Assembly (NCBI RefSeq): GCF_000697965.2
Contig: NZ_CP015880.1
Coordinates: 2,418,001 to 2,482,000, forward strand
Direction of reading: 5' to 3'
From: Ensifer adhaerens
GTDB lineage: Bacteria; Pseudomonadota; Alphaproteobacteria; Rhizobiales; Rhizobiaceae
Length of the DNA: 64,000 bases
The position numbers were made by a program, and so were the translations under genes. Below are positions 31,000 to 41,738 of this stretch, piece after piece. The notes below the pieces were generated by a model. That model was not told the DNA's origin. It ran no database searches and worked only from the letters and a program-made list of their open reading frames with translations. The number at the start of each line of letters is the position of its first letter. Position 1 is the stretch's first letter.

Positions 31000-31890
31000 T
31001 CACTCTCCTGGCAGATGCGTGACGATGAAGTCGACGACGGCGCGAACCGACGGCAGTTGCCCGCGCCGATGCGGCATCAACAGCGTCGTCGTCACGCTGC
31101 CTGCCTCCCAATCGGCAAGCACACGCACAAGACTTCCAGCCTCGATTGCCGCCCGACAGATCTTTCTCGGTAGCGCGGTGATGCCAAGACCGGAGACGGC
31201 GGCCTCGAGCAACACGCTGGATTCGTCAGCGAGGAACCGCGGCATGGGGCGCACCCTGACGACCACGCCCGCGTCGTTGCGCATCGTCCATCCCTCCGAG
31301 GCCAGGGAGGCCAGCAGCCCGTCGTGGCGCGAAAGGTCGCTCGGTTCGCGCGGGTGCCCGCGATTTTCCAGGTAGGCGGGCGCTGCCACGAGCAGGATGG
31401 CATCGTTTGCCACCCGCCGCTGCACCATGCCGGAATCGGGCAGCGGTGCGAAGTGATCGCGCACCGCGATGTCGAAGCCCTCCTGCACCACATCGACGAA
31501 ACGGTCCGTCGCGTGCAGCATCACCCGCATCTTGGGATAGGCCTGCGCCAGCGGCGGCAGCAGCCCCGCCAGCATCATCTGAGCCGTCGGCACAGAGGCG
31601 GTGATCCTCACCGTTCCGCTCGGTTCGGCAAGGCGCCCCTTGACGATGGCTTCGGCCGCCTCCGCCTCTATCAACATCGCCGAGGCATGCCGGTAGAAAT
31701 CCTCGCCTATCTCCGCCACGGTGAAGCGACGCGAAGTTCGGTTGATCAGCCGGACGCCAAGCGTCTTTTCCAGCTCGGCCACGCGCTTGCTCAGCGTCGA
31801 TTTCGGCACGTTCAGCGCCCGCGCCGCCGGCGCGAACCCCTTGTGATCGACCACATGGGCAAAGACGATGAAGTCGTTGAGATTGCGCAT
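31000..31890 (-). CDS. LysR-family transcriptional regulator (CrgA-like group)
   Basis: 296 aa from ATG 31890. The HTH is [23 protein letters not shown]: [20 protein letters not shown] then [20 protein letters not shown]. The periplasmic-binding-like effector domain follows ([39 protein letters not shown]). It is divergent from an SDR gene and an imine-reductase-like gene. The 116-bp gap holds repeated CGTGGA half-sites, so it very likely controls those two genes and itself. Confidence 0.92.
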   Translation of the reverse strand: MRNLNDFIVFAHVVDHKGFAPAARALNVPKSTLSKRVAELEKTLGVRLINRTSRRFTVAEIGEDFYRHASAMLIEAEAAEAIVKGRLAEPSGTVRITASVPTAQMMLAGLLPPLAQAYPKMRVMLHATDRFVDVVQEGFDIAVRDHFAPLPDSGMVQRRVANDAILLVAAPAYLENRGHPREPSDLSRHDGLLASLASEGWTMRNDAGVVVRVRPMPRFLADESSVLLEAAVSGLGITALPRKICRAAIEAGSLVRVLADWEAGSVTTTLLMPHRRGQLPSVRAVVDFIVTHLPGE

Positions 31891-31913
31891 CGCGGGCCTC
31901 CAATGTCTACAAG

Positions 31914-31961
31914 CGTGGACGATACATCCACGTTTGCCCGTCTTACGCAATATCGTCCACG
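31914..31961. promoter_or_regulatory. Candidate LysR operator between divergent genes
   Basis: CGTGGACGATA (31914-31924) and TATCGTCCACG (31951-31961) are perfect 11-base inverted repeats. A third half-site TCCACG (31927-31932) pairs with the first as CGTGGA-N7-TCCACG. Two sites of unequal spacing fit the recognition/activation site layout of LysR regulators. Confidence 0.6.
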
Positions 31962-32006
31962 AAATTATCTCTTCCTCATCGAAGCCTGATATCGAAGGAA
32001 AAGACA

Positions 32007-32768
32007 ATGGGTATCTATCAAAACAAGAAAGCCGTCGTCATCGGCGGCACGCATGGCATGGGTCTGGCGACGGTCGAGCGGCTCGTCGACGGCGGCGCCG
32101 AGGTGCTTCTGACCGGAAACAACGAAGAGAACCTCGCCCGGATCCAGCAGCGCTTCGGCGACCGCGTTCATGCGGTAAAGTCAGATATCGCCGATCTCGG
32201 CGAGATCGCTGTGCTCGGGGCGACGGTCGGGCAGAAACTGGGTTCGATCGATCTCCTGCACGTCAACGCCGGCACATCGCTGCTCGAGCCATTCGACCAG
32301 GTGACGGAGGCCTCCTACGATCGCCAGTTCACCATCAACACCAAGGGTGCCTTTTTCACCGTCCAGCGGCTGGCGCCTCTGATCCGCGACGGCGGCTCGA
32401 TCGTCTTTACCTCGTCGGTTGCTGATGTCGGCGGCCATCCGGGAATGGCGGTCTATAGCGGCAGCAAGGCGGCGCTGATCTCGTTTGCCTCCGTCTTTGC
32501 CGCCGAGCTTCTGCCGCGCCGCATAAGGGTCAACTCGGTCAGCCCCGGCTTCATCGATACGCCGACCAAGGGCGTGGCGGGCGTCACCGACGCCGAACGT
32601 GCCGAGTTCAAGGCGCTCGGCGATGCGATCACCCCGATGGGCCGCAACGGCACGGCGGACGAAGTCGCCCGCGCCGTGCTGTTCCTCGCCTTCGATGCCA
32701 CCTTCACCACCGGCGCACGCCTCACCGTCGACGGTGGCCTCGGCCAGCAATTGTCGCCGGCGGCCTGA
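32007..32768 (+). CDS. Short-chain dehydrogenase/reductase
   Basis: 253 aa from ATG 32007, with AAGGAAAAG upstream. The classical SDR motifs are present: [20 protein letters not shown] (nucleotide loop, with His in the variable position), [12 protein letters not shown] (the NAG motif), a catalytic Ser in [12 protein letters not shown] and [20 protein letters not shown] (Tyr and Lys). [15 protein letters not shown] and a C-terminal TVDGGL complete the fold. Substrate unknown. First gene of a likely two-gene operon with the imine-reductase-like enzyme, 38 bp downstream, under the divergent LysR. Confidence 0.92.
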   Translation: MGIYQNKKAVVIGGTHGMGLATVERLVDGGAEVLLTGNNEENLARIQQRFGDRVHAVKSDIADLGEIAVLGATVGQKLGSIDLLHVNAGTSLLEPFDQVTEASYDRQFTINTKGAFFTVQRLAPLIRDGGSIVFTSSVADVGGHPGMAVYSGSKAALISFASVFAAELLPRRIRVNSVSPGFIDTPTKGVAGVTDAERAEFKALGDAITPMGRNGTADEVARAVLFLAFDATFTTGARLTVDGGLGQQLSPAA

Positions 32769-32806
32769 AGCGGGCCAGAGCGGGGAACCAGGAGCGGAGA
32801 ATCACG

Positions 32807-33673
32807 ATGTCCAAATCCATCGCCATCATCGGCCTCGGCGCCATGGGCACGGCACTTGCCAAAACCCTCATCGACGCGGGCAACACCGCCACCGTCTGGA
32901 ACCGTACGTCCGCGCGGGCCGACGCGCTGGTTGCCCGCGGCGCTCGCCGGGCAGCAACGGTCACCGAAGCCATTGCGGCCAGCGATATCCTCATCCTATG
33001 CCTCACCGACTACGCCGCTGTCGAAACGACGCTGGCAGATGTCGGCCCCATGCTCGCAGGCAAGACCGTCATCAACCTCACCAACGGTCGCCCGGATGAA
33101 GTCCGGGCGGTCGCGGCCCGCCTTGAAGCGTACGGCGCACGCTATCTCGACGGAGGAATCATGGCGACGCCGCCGATGATCGGCACACCGGATGCCTTCA
33201 TTCTCTGTAGTGGCAGCGCCGATGCTTTCGAAAAAACCAGGGAGCAATTGGCCGCCTTCGGCCAGAGCCACTATCTCGGCGAGGATCCTGTTCTCGCCGC
33301 GGTCAGCGACCTCGCCTTGCTGTCGGCGATGTACGGTCTCTTCGGCGGCTATCTGCACGCAACGGCGCTCGCCGGCAGCGTCGGCTTCACCGCGAAGCAG
33401 TTCCTGCCGCTGGTCGAGCCCTGGCTTGCCGCGATGATGACGGCGCTGCCTGATTATGCCGAACGGATCGACAGCGGCGACCACGGCCGCGACGTGATGT
33501 CGAACCTCTCAATGCAGTCGGTGGCGATCACCAACATCGTTGCCGCAAGCCGCAGCCTGGGCATCGATCCGGCCTTCATGGAGCCGATCGAAAGGCTGGC
33601 AAAAAAGCGCCTCGCCGCCGGCTTTGGCGGCGACGAGGCCTCCGGCCTCATCGAGGCGATGCGGGGCAAATAG
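32807..33673 (+). CDS. NAD(P)-dependent oxidoreductase, imine-reductase-like
   Basis: 288 aa from ATG 32807. SIAIIGLGAMGTALAKTLID is the Rossmann GxGxMG loop, and TVWNRTSARADAL suggests NADPH preference (Arg after Asn). It shows beta-hydroxyacid-dehydrogenase architecture, and VINLTNGRPDEVRAVAARLE with SDLALLSAMYGLFGGYLHAT closely resembles bacterial imine reductases, whose long interdomain helix carries that LSAMYG segment. The native substrate of most such enzymes is unknown. Regulation is probably shared with the upstream SDR gene. Confidence 0.8.
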   Translation: MSKSIAIIGLGAMGTALAKTLIDAGNTATVWNRTSARADALVARGARRAATVTEAIAASDILILCLTDYAAVETTLADVGPMLAGKTVINLTNGRPDEVRAVAARLEAYGARYLDGGIMATPPMIGTPDAFILCSGSADAFEKTREQLAAFGQSHYLGEDPVLAAVSDLALLSAMYGLFGGYLHATALAGSVGFTAKQFLPLVEPWLAAMMTALPDYAERIDSGDHGRDVMSNLSMQSVAITNIVAASRSLGIDPAFMEPIERLAKKRLAAGFGGDEASGLIEAMRGK

Positions 33674-33737
33674 AGGGCGGCCCCAGCGGTCCGGATGCAA
33701 GCGCACGCCGATGATGCTCGCCAGCGCGCCGCAAGCA

Positions 33738-33791
33738 AACAACAAGCAGATGGCCCGCGGTCGAAACGCCGCGGGCCATCTGCTTGTTGTT
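33738..33791. repeat. 23-bp perfect inverted repeat with 8-base loop
   Basis: The left arm 33738-33760 (starts AACAACAAGCAGATGG) is exactly complementary to the right arm 33769-33791; the loop is TCGAAACG. There is no T tract after either arm on the plus strand (TTGACC follows), and the arms extend beyond the GC core into AACAACAAG/CTTGTTGTT. It could terminate the imine-reductase transcript or be a regulatory or repeat element upstream of the XRE gene, whose start lies 48 bp on. Confidence 0.75.
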
Positions 33792-33838
33792 GACCCTCGG
33801 CCACCCTTCGCGCATCCTCACCGCAACTGGAGGTGACG

Positions 33839-34144
33839 ATGATTACAGGTCCACAGTGCCGCGCCGCCCGGGCGCTGATCGAAATTTCGCGCGAAATGCT
33901 TTCGAGCTTTTCCGGCATCGACGAGGAGACGATCCTCAAGTTCGAGCGCAAGCTGGAGAAACCCGGCGACGCCGTGATCCTCTCGTTGAAGCATGCGCTC
34001 GAAAATGCCGGCGCGGTGTTTCTGCCGGAGGGCGAACGCGGCATCGGCGTACGGCTGAAGTTCACCCGCTCCGAGGCCCGCCGCCTCTCGATCCTCGAAA
34101 GCGAGGGTGGCATCGTTGGCGACGACGAGGTTCCCGGCGCCTGA
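33839..34144 (+). CDS. Small XRE-like helix-turn-helix protein
   Basis: 101 aa from ATG 33839, with GGAGG five to ten bases upstream. The layout is that of a common rhizobial single-domain XRE protein: MITGPQCRAARALIEISREM, a helix pair around SSFSGIDEETILKFERKLEK, and the tail HALENAGAVFLPEGERGIGV then RLKF. The turn is less canonical than in phage-type repressors. Such proteins often regulate themselves. It lies immediately downstream of the long inverted repeat and ends before a bidirectional terminator shared with aatA. Confidence 0.78.
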   Translation: MITGPQCRAARALIEISREMLSSFSGIDEETILKFERKLEKPGDAVILSLKHALENAGAVFLPEGERGIGVRLKFTRSEARRLSILESEGGIVGDDEVPGA

Positions 34145-34223
34145 GAATGAGCCCTAATTTCAAGACCTTAGCCGGCTGACTTGAATCAGGATGACCAACG
34201 GTTGAATCGCTTTACGAACGAAA

Positions 34224-34253
34224 AACCCGCCGTTGCCGGCGGGTTCTTTTTTT
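34224..34253. terminator. Bidirectional terminator between the XRE gene and aatA
   Basis: AACCCGCC and GGCGGGTT pair around GTTGCC. The plus strand continues TCTTTTTTT; on the minus strand the stem ends in a run of five T residues. The two genes converge here. Confidence 0.85.
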
Positions 34254-34272
34254 GAAAGACGGTCGCCCGCGC

Positions 34273-35933
<1,661 letters not shown>

Positions 35934-38288
35934 ATGTTTCTCGACGACGAAATCGCTTCCATGAAGACACGGCAGAACGAAGCACGCTGGGGCATGTACC
36001 TGGCGATCGCAGCCCTTGCCGCCTGCATCCTGATGTTCATCGGCCTGATGACCCAGGCGACCGCGCAAACTGCTGATGCCAAGCCGCGGCAGCTGGCGGG
36101 CTACGTTCGCCCCAACGACATCGGCACCGGCGCCCTGCTCTTTCCGTCGAAGGAGCCGGGCTATTTCGTCGAGGCGCCGCGCCTTGCGACCGACGTTCAG
36201 ATCGACGTCAACGGCCCGATCATGCGCACCCGCGTCACCCAGCGCTTCGAGAACCCGAGCAAGGGCTGGGTTGAGGGCACCTATGTCTTTCCCCTGCCCG
36301 AGGATTCGGCCGTCGACACGCTGAAGATGCAGATCGGCGACCGCTTCATCGAGGGTGAGATCAAGGCGCGTGAGGCGGCCAGGGAGATTTACGAGCAGGC
36401 AAAGGCCGAGGGCAAGAAGGCCGCACTTCTCGAACAGCAGCGCCCGAACATCTTCACCAACCAGGTCGCCAATATCGGTCCCGGCGAAACGGTCGTCGTG
36501 CAGATCGAGTACCAGAGCGCGGTCCGCCAATCGAACGGCCTCTATTCGCTGCGTTTCCCCATGGTCGTGGCGCCGCGCTACAACCCGCAGCCGATCGTTC
36601 AGACCGTCGATCTCGACAGCCGCACCGGCTATGCCGTCAGCGACCCGGTCCCCGACCGCGAGAAGATCGAAGCGCCGGTCCTCGACCCCAAAGAGAACGC
36701 CAGGATCACCCCCGTCACACTGACGGTGAACCTCAAGGCCGGCTTCCCGCTCGGCGAAGTGAAATCAGGCTACCACGACGTCGATATCGCCAATCTTGAC
36801 GATCTCAGCCGCCGCGTGACGCTGAAGGGCGACAGCGTGCCTGCCGATCGCGACTTCGAGCTCACCTGGAAGGCGATCGAGGGCAAGAGCCCCTATGCCG
36901 GCCTGTTCCGCGAAACGGTCGGCGGCAAGACCTATCTGCTTTCCTTCGTCACGCCGCCGGCAGCAGCAAATGAGGCCGACGCCAAGCCGGTCAAGCGGGA
37001 GATCGTCTTCGTCATTGACAATTCCGGCTCCATGGCCGGCCCGTCGATGGAGCAAGCCAAGGAGAGCCTGGCGCTCGCGATCTCGAGGCTGAAGCCCGAG
37101 GACCGTTTCAACGTCATCCGCTTCGACGACACCATGTCGGTGCACTTCTCCGAGCTGGTCGAAGCGACACCGGACAAGCGGGAGGACGCAATCGTCTATG
37201 TGCGCGGCCTGACAGCCGATGGGGGCACCGAGATGCTGCCAGCGCTGGAAGCGGCCCTTCGCACGCAAGGACCGGTCCAGGCCGGCGCGCTTCGCCAGGT
37301 GGTGTTCCTGACCGACGGCGCGATCGGCAACGAGACGCAGCTTTTCGAGGAGATCCAGAAGAACCGCGGCGAGGCTCGCGTCTTCACCGTCGGCATCGGC
37401 TCTGCTCCGAACAGCCACTTCATGACCAAGGCGGCCGAATATGGCCGCGGCACCTTCACGCTGATCGGCTCGGAGAGCGAGGTCGCCGCGCGCATGGGCG
37501 AGCTTTTCACCAAGCTCGAGAGCCCCGCAATGACCGATATCGCCGCGAGCTTCGAGGGCGCCTCGGCGAGCGACATCACCCCCAACCCGATGCCCGATCT
37601 TTATCGCGGCGAGCCCGTGGTGCTGACGGCCGAACTCGACGGCACCGCACCCGAAGGCAAGCTGCAGATCCTCGGCAAGGCCGGCGACCAGCCGTGGCGG
37701 GTGGAGATGGACATCGCCAAGGCCTCGACCGGCGAAGGCATCGCCAAGCTCTGGGCGCGCCGCAAGATCGACGACCTCGAGGCGAGCGCGTCGACGATCG
37801 CCGACCCGGCGACCCTCGACAAGCGGATCGAGACGGTGGCACTTGCCCACCATCTGGTCTCCCGCGTGACCAGCCTCGTTGCCGTCGACGCGACGCCGTC
37901 GCGGCCCGCCAGCGAGAACCTGAGCGAAACGAAGCTGCCGCTCAATCTCCCCGCCGGCTGGGACTTCGGAAAGGTCTTCGGCGAAGCCCCTGTCGAGACT
38001 GTCCCCGGCAAAGTCGACGAACGTGACGCCGCGCTCGAAAGCCGAACCAAGCTTGCGATGGTCACGGCCGACCGCATGCTGGCCGCACCGACGGCGCGGG
38101 CGGCAGGTCTGCTCGCGGAAGCCAACAACCAGGTCGCCCTGCCGCAGACGGCAACGGAGGCCGACAAGCAGATCCTGATCGGCCTGATGCTGCTCGTCTT
38201 CGCTCTGCTTGCCGGCACGACCTTTGTCTACTGGCGGGCGCCGATCGCCGCCGTCGTGCTTGCCGGAGTGCGCCGCCGTGGCCGCTGA
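35934..38288 (+). CDS. VIT/VWA-domain sortase substrate (marine proteobacterial sortase target type)
   Basis: 784 aa from ATG 35934. After an N-terminal membrane segment/signal (WGMYLAIAALAACILMFIGL) comes a VIT domain (about residues 50-190: GYFVEAPRLATDVQIDVNGP, VEGTYVFPLPEDSAVDTLKM, REAAREIYEQAKAEGKKAAL). A VWA domain follows (about 355-530), with MIDAS REIVFVIDNSGSMAGPSMEQ and later GGTEM and TDGAIGNE. The C-terminus is a cell-wall-sorting-like signal: LPQTATEADKQ, a hydrophobic helix (ILIGLMLLVFALLAGTTFVY) and basic RRRGR. The sortase gene starts inside the last 11 bases. Membrane- or envelope-anchored by inference; function unknown. Confidence 0.9.
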   Translation: MFLDDEIASMKTRQNEARWGMYLAIAALAACILMFIGLMTQATAQTADAKPRQLAGYVRPNDIGTGALLFPSKEPGYFVEAPRLATDVQIDVNGPIMRTRVTQRFENPSKGWVEGTYVFPLPEDSAVDTLKMQIGDRFIEGEIKAREAAREIYEQAKAEGKKAALLEQQRPNIFTNQVANIGPGETVVVQIEYQSAVRQSNGLYSLRFPMVVAPRYNPQPIVQTVDLDSRTGYAVSDPVPDREKIEAPVLDPKENARITPVTLTVNLKAGFPLGEVKSGYHDVDIANLDDLSRRVTLKGDSVPADRDFELTWKAIEGKSPYAGLFRETVGGKTYLLSFVTPPAAANEADAKPVKREIVFVIDNSGSMAGPSMEQAKESLALAISRLKPEDRFNVIRFDDTMSVHFSELVEATPDKREDAIVYVRGLTADGGTEMLPALEAALRTQGPVQAGALRQVVFLTDGAIGNETQLFEEIQKNRGEARVFTVGIGSAPNSHFMTKAAEYGRGTFTLIGSESEVAARMGELFTKLESPAMTDIAASFEGASASDITPNPMPDLYRGEPVVLTAELDGTAPEGKLQILGKAGDQPWRVEMDIAKASTGEGIAKLWARRKIDDLEASASTIADPATLDKRIETVALAHHLVSRVTSLVAVDATPSRPASENLSETKLPLNLPAGWDFGKVFGEAPVETVPGKVDERDAALESRTKLAMVTADRMLAAPTARAAGLLAEANNQVALPQTATEADKQILIGLMLLVFALLAGTTFVYWRAPIAAVVLAGVRRRGR

Positions 38289-38946
38289 CAAGGATCAGTC
38301 CGAGCCACGGCCGGGCTTTCTCGCCCGCCTCTCGGCGGTCGAAACGATCGTGCTCGCGATCATCTCGCTCATTGCCCTTGCCGGTCTGCTTCTGATCGGC
38401 AAGGGCTTCTATATGAAAGCCAAGGCCGAGGTCTCGCAGGTGCTGTTGAAACGCACCTTCGAGGCGCAGCTGCACGGCAACCCGGATGGCAAGCCCTGGC
38501 CCTGGGCCGATTTTCAGACAGCCGCGGAAATCTCGGCGCCACGGATCAACCGCTCGGCGGTCGTGCTTCAAGGCGCAAGCGGCGAAGCGCTCGCCTTCGG
38601 GCCCGCCTGGCTGACGACGACGCCACTGCCCGGCGACGAAGGTACCTCGGTCATCGCCGCCCATCGCGACACGCATTTTCGCTGGCTGAAGGAGGTCAAC
38701 CCCGGCGACCTTCTGGTGCTGACCCGCAAGGACGGCCGCCGCTTCCTGTTTAGGGCCGGCGAAAGCCGGGTTGCCCGCTGGGACGAAAGCGGCATCAACG
38801 CGTCCGCCAGCGGCCACCATCTGGCGCTCGCCACCTGCTGGCCCTTCGACGCGATCGAGCAGGGACCGATGCGCTACATCGTCGACGCAGAACTCATCGG
38901 CGAGCAGCGTCCGGTGCCGCTGACGACAGGCTCGATCTCGAAATAA
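38278..38946 (+). CDS. Class GN (proteobacterial) sortase
   Basis: 222 aa from GTG 38278, overlapping the substrate gene by 11 bp. An N-terminal membrane anchor (VETIVLAIISLIALAGLLLI) precedes the sortase domain. The catalytic His is in SVIAAHRDTHFRWLKEVNPG, the Cys in HLALATCWPFDAIEQG and the Arg in GPMRYIVDAEL, in the order of all sortases. It should cleave the LPQTA motif of the preceding protein and transfer it to an unknown nucleophile. Gram-negative sortases are rare and usually pair with one dedicated substrate, as seen here. Confidence 0.92.
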   Translation: MAADKDQSEPRPGFLARLSAVETIVLAIISLIALAGLLLIGKGFYMKAKAEVSQVLLKRTFEAQLHGNPDGKPWPWADFQTAAEISAPRINRSAVVLQGASGEALAFGPAWLTTTPLPGDEGTSVIAAHRDTHFRWLKEVNPGDLLVLTRKDGRRFLFRAGESRVARWDESGINASASGHHLALATCWPFDAIEQGPMRYIVDAELIGEQRPVPLTTGSISK

Positions 38947-39030
38947 ACCGCTTTTGATCGGATGTGACTTGAACCGCTCCGTCGATCGCCCCAGCTTGCC
39001 TGCTGAACGAGTCGGTGTGGGAGAAACGGA

Positions 39031-40218
39031 ATGCGGCATACGGGCGCTGGAACATCGGGACGGGCGGGCAAACGGTCGCGTGCGGTCGGAATCCTGGCCG
39101 TGTCCGTTGCGCTGGCACCGTTTGCTCCTCCGAGCGCCGGGGCACAGGATTCCCGCGAGTTTCCGAGCGAGCACGGTACCGTGCGTGTCGAGACGCTCGC
39201 GACCGGGCTTGAACACCCCTGGTCCGTCGAGGCACTCCCCGATGGCGGCCTGATCGTCAGCGAGCGGCCGGGTCGGCTGCGGATCCTGCGCGACGGCAAG
39301 CTCTCGAAACCGCTGACGGGCGTGCCCGAGGTCGCCGAGCGTGGCCAGGGCGGCCTGCTCGACATCGCGCTCGATCCCCGTTTTGCAGAAACCCGGACGC
39401 TCTACTTGACGATGGCTGCCAACGGCAAAGGCGGCTACGGCACCGTCGTCGTACGGGCAAAACTCGCCGCCGACGGAACCGGGCTTATCGACGTCAAGGA
39501 GCTCTTCCGGATGAGCAAGTTTACCGGCAAGGGCCAGCATTTCGGCTCACGCATCGCAATCGCTCCCGATGGCAGCCTTTTCTTCGGCATCGGCGATCGC
39601 GGCGAAGGCGACCGGGCGCAGGACCCGCGCGATCATGCCGGCGCCATCCTGCATATCAATGCCGACGGCAGCGTTCCCGGATCGAACCCTTATCGCGGCG
39701 GCACCGGCGGCCTGCCGGAGATCTGGTCGAAGGGCCACCGCAATCCTCAAGGGATCGCCTTCGATCCGAAGGACGGCACGCTTCTGACGGTCGAGCACGG
39801 CGCGCGCGGCGGCGACGAGATCAACAATCCGAAGCCCGGCCACAATTACGGCTGGCCCGTCATTACCTACGGCAAGGACTATTCCGGCGCCGAGATCGGC
39901 GAAGGCACGGCGAAAGAAGGCCTCGATCAGCCGCTCTTCTATTGGGATCCCTCGATCGCGCCTGGCGCGCTTGCCGTCTATCGCGGCGAGATGTTTCCCG
40001 AATGGGATGGCGATCTTCTGGTGGCGGCGCTGAAGTACCAGTTGCTCGCCCGGCTCGAACGCGACGACAGCGGCGCGATCGGCTCCGAGGAGCGGCTGTT
40101 CGACGGCGAATTCGGCCGCATCCGCGACGTCGTCGTGGCACTCGACGGCGCCTTGCTGATGGTGACGGACGAGGAAGACGGCGCCGTGCTCAGGGTCTCC
40201 AAGGCGGCGACGCAATAG
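39031..40218 (+). CDS. PQQ-dependent aldose sugar dehydrogenase-like protein
   Basis: 395 aa. Basic N-terminus and hydrophobic segment (AVGILAVSVALAPFAPPSAG-A) form a signal peptide. The mature part is a six-bladed propeller of the soluble glucose dehydrogenase/YliI type: TLATGLEHPWSVEALPDGGL, GQGGLLDIALDPRFAETRTL, GIGDRGEGDRAQDPRDHAG and SKGHRNPQGIAFD, then GGDEINNPKPGHNYGWPVI. The catalytic-base His and PQQ-binding Arg lie in these loops. It likely oxidises aldoses in the periplasm. Whether PQQ is present depends on pqq genes elsewhere. Confidence 0.88.
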   Translation: MRHTGAGTSGRAGKRSRAVGILAVSVALAPFAPPSAGAQDSREFPSEHGTVRVETLATGLEHPWSVEALPDGGLIVSERPGRLRILRDGKLSKPLTGVPEVAERGQGGLLDIALDPRFAETRTLYLTMAANGKGGYGTVVVRAKLAADGTGLIDVKELFRMSKFTGKGQHFGSRIAIAPDGSLFFGIGDRGEGDRAQDPRDHAGAILHINADGSVPGSNPYRGGTGGLPEIWSKGHRNPQGIAFDPKDGTLLTVEHGARGGDEINNPKPGHNYGWPVITYGKDYSGAEIGEGTAKEGLDQPLFYWDPSIAPGALAVYRGEMFPEWDGDLLVAALKYQLLARLERDDSGAIGSEERLFDGEFGRIRDVVVALDGALLMVTDEEDGAVLRVSKAATQ

Positions 40219-40236
40219 CCGGCGCGCGCCGCACGT

Positions 40237-40669
40237 TCACGATAACCGATCGCGAACCTCGCGCCGGAACATGAATTTCAGCCCGGACCAGACGGGATCG
40301 ACCGCGCAAACCTTCACGTCGACAAGGCCGAGCGGCAGGAAGATTTCACGCAAAACGTCCTCGGTCAGTGTCGTCGGCCGCTTCGACGCCTTCTTTGGCC
40401 AGGAGACCCACAGCATGCCGTCCGGCTTCAATCTCGCAGCCAGCTTCGGCGCGAGGCTCTTCCAAGGCCGATCGCTCCGTTTCGAACACATGCGCATAGT
40501 CAATGTCGCGCGCGGCCACGGTGCCGATCTCGGTCTCGCTGGCCCGAAAGCCGGAAAAACCGCTGATCGCATCGAGCCCGGCTGGAACCCCGAGAAGCAG
40601 GGCCCGCTGCCCGTCTTTCAGCCCCAGCTTGCGCCCGAGCGGCGTGCCGGAATAGCCGGCATCGCTCAT
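40237..40669 (-). pseudogene. DUF3052 family gene with a single-base frameshift
   Basis: Starting at ATG 40669, MSDAGYSGTPLGRKLGLKDG to YAHVFETERSALE is read in one frame; LAPKLAARLKPDGMLWVSWP and the rest to RREVRDRLS continue in another. The switch is near 40462-40472. The length of 433 bp is one base over a multiple of three, so one inserted base (for example the G after TTGGAA) explains it. Repaired, the product would be about 143 residues and complete for DUF3052, a small family of unknown function. It could be a real mutation or a sequencing error. Confidence 0.75.
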
Positions 40670-40841
40670 GGTCGCCGATCTCCGATGGGTGATAGGAGCT
40701 GAGCTCCCTCCTCGGCGCCCTCTCCCGGCACCGTGTCTCCGGCCGTTTCCATCGACAACAACTCCGCCCAATCGCGGCGACGATGAGCCTTGCCCGGCGA
40801 AAACGCAACTGCTAGACGCGCCTGTCCGAGGAGAGAACGAC

Positions 40842-41738
40842 ATGCCGCGCATTCAGGCCAATCTGCTGCTTTTGATTTCAGGCGCCATCTGGGGCGCCGG
40901 CTTCGTTGCACAGTCGACGGCGATGGATGCGATCAGCCCGCTGTGGTTCATCGCGCTTCGTTTTGCGATCGCGACACTGGTCGCCATGCCCTTGGCCATC
41001 ATCGAAACGAAACGCGCGGCCGAACCCATCAAGCTGACGACCGTGCGCAATTTCATCTTCATCGGCCTGGCGCTCTTTGCCGGCGCCGTGACGCAGCAAT
41101 TCGGCCTGCTCGACACCAGCGTCACCAATTCCGGCTTCCTCACCGGTCTCTACGTCGTCTTCGTCCCGGTCTTGACCGTGATCTTCTTGCGCCGCAAGCC
41201 GCATTGGGTGATCTGGCCGGGGGCGTCGATGGCGCTGTTCGGCATTTTCCTCTTGAGCGGCGGCACGCTGTCGACGCTGACGGGTGGCGACTACCTGACC
41301 GTGGTCTGCGCCCTGTTCTGGGCGGTGCAACTGCTGCTCATCGGCCTGTTTGCCCCAAGCAGCGGCCGGCCGATGCTGCTGTCGATGACGCAGTTCGCCG
41401 TCTGCGCCGTGCTCGGCTTCGCCCTCGCCGTCACGACCGAGCCGCTGAGCTTCGCTGCCATAGAGGGCGCGCTCTTCGAGATCCTCTATGCCGGCATCTT
41501 TTCGAGCGGCCTTGCCTTCATTCTTCAGGTCGTCGGGCAGCGCTACACCACGGCGCCGCAGGCTGCGATCTTCCTGTCGAGCGAAGCACTCTTTGCCGCC
41601 CTCTTCGGCGTTCTCCTGCTTGGCGAAGTCATCACGCCGATCGGTTATGCCGGCTGCGCCATCATCTTTGCCGCCATGCTGACGGTAGAGATCGTGCCGG
41701 AACTGACGAAGGGCCGCCGCGCCCCAGCACCTGCCTGA
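40842..41738 (+). CDS. EamA/DMT-superfamily membrane transporter
   Basis: 298 aa from ATG 40842, with GAGGAGAG upstream. About ten hydrophobic helices in two EamA repeats; the first repeat opens NLLLLISGAIWGAGFVAQST and contains FAIATLVAMPLAI and GLLDTSVTNSGFLTGLYVVF. The second ends QAAIFLSSEALFAALFGVLL then GEVITPIGYAGCAIIFAAM. It is an inner-membrane exporter or importer of small metabolites; substrate unknown. It is divergent from the DUF3052 gene. Confidence 0.9.
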   Translation: MPRIQANLLLLISGAIWGAGFVAQSTAMDAISPLWFIALRFAIATLVAMPLAIIETKRAAEPIKLTTVRNFIFIGLALFAGAVTQQFGLLDTSVTNSGFLTGLYVVFVPVLTVIFLRRKPHWVIWPGASMALFGIFLLSGGTLSTLTGGDYLTVVCALFWAVQLLLIGLFAPSSGRPMLLSMTQFAVCAVLGFALAVTTEPLSFAAIEGALFEILYAGIFSSGLAFILQVVGQRYTTAPQAAIFLSSEALFAALFGVLLLGEVITPIGYAGCAIIFAAMLTVEIVPELTKGRRAPAPA

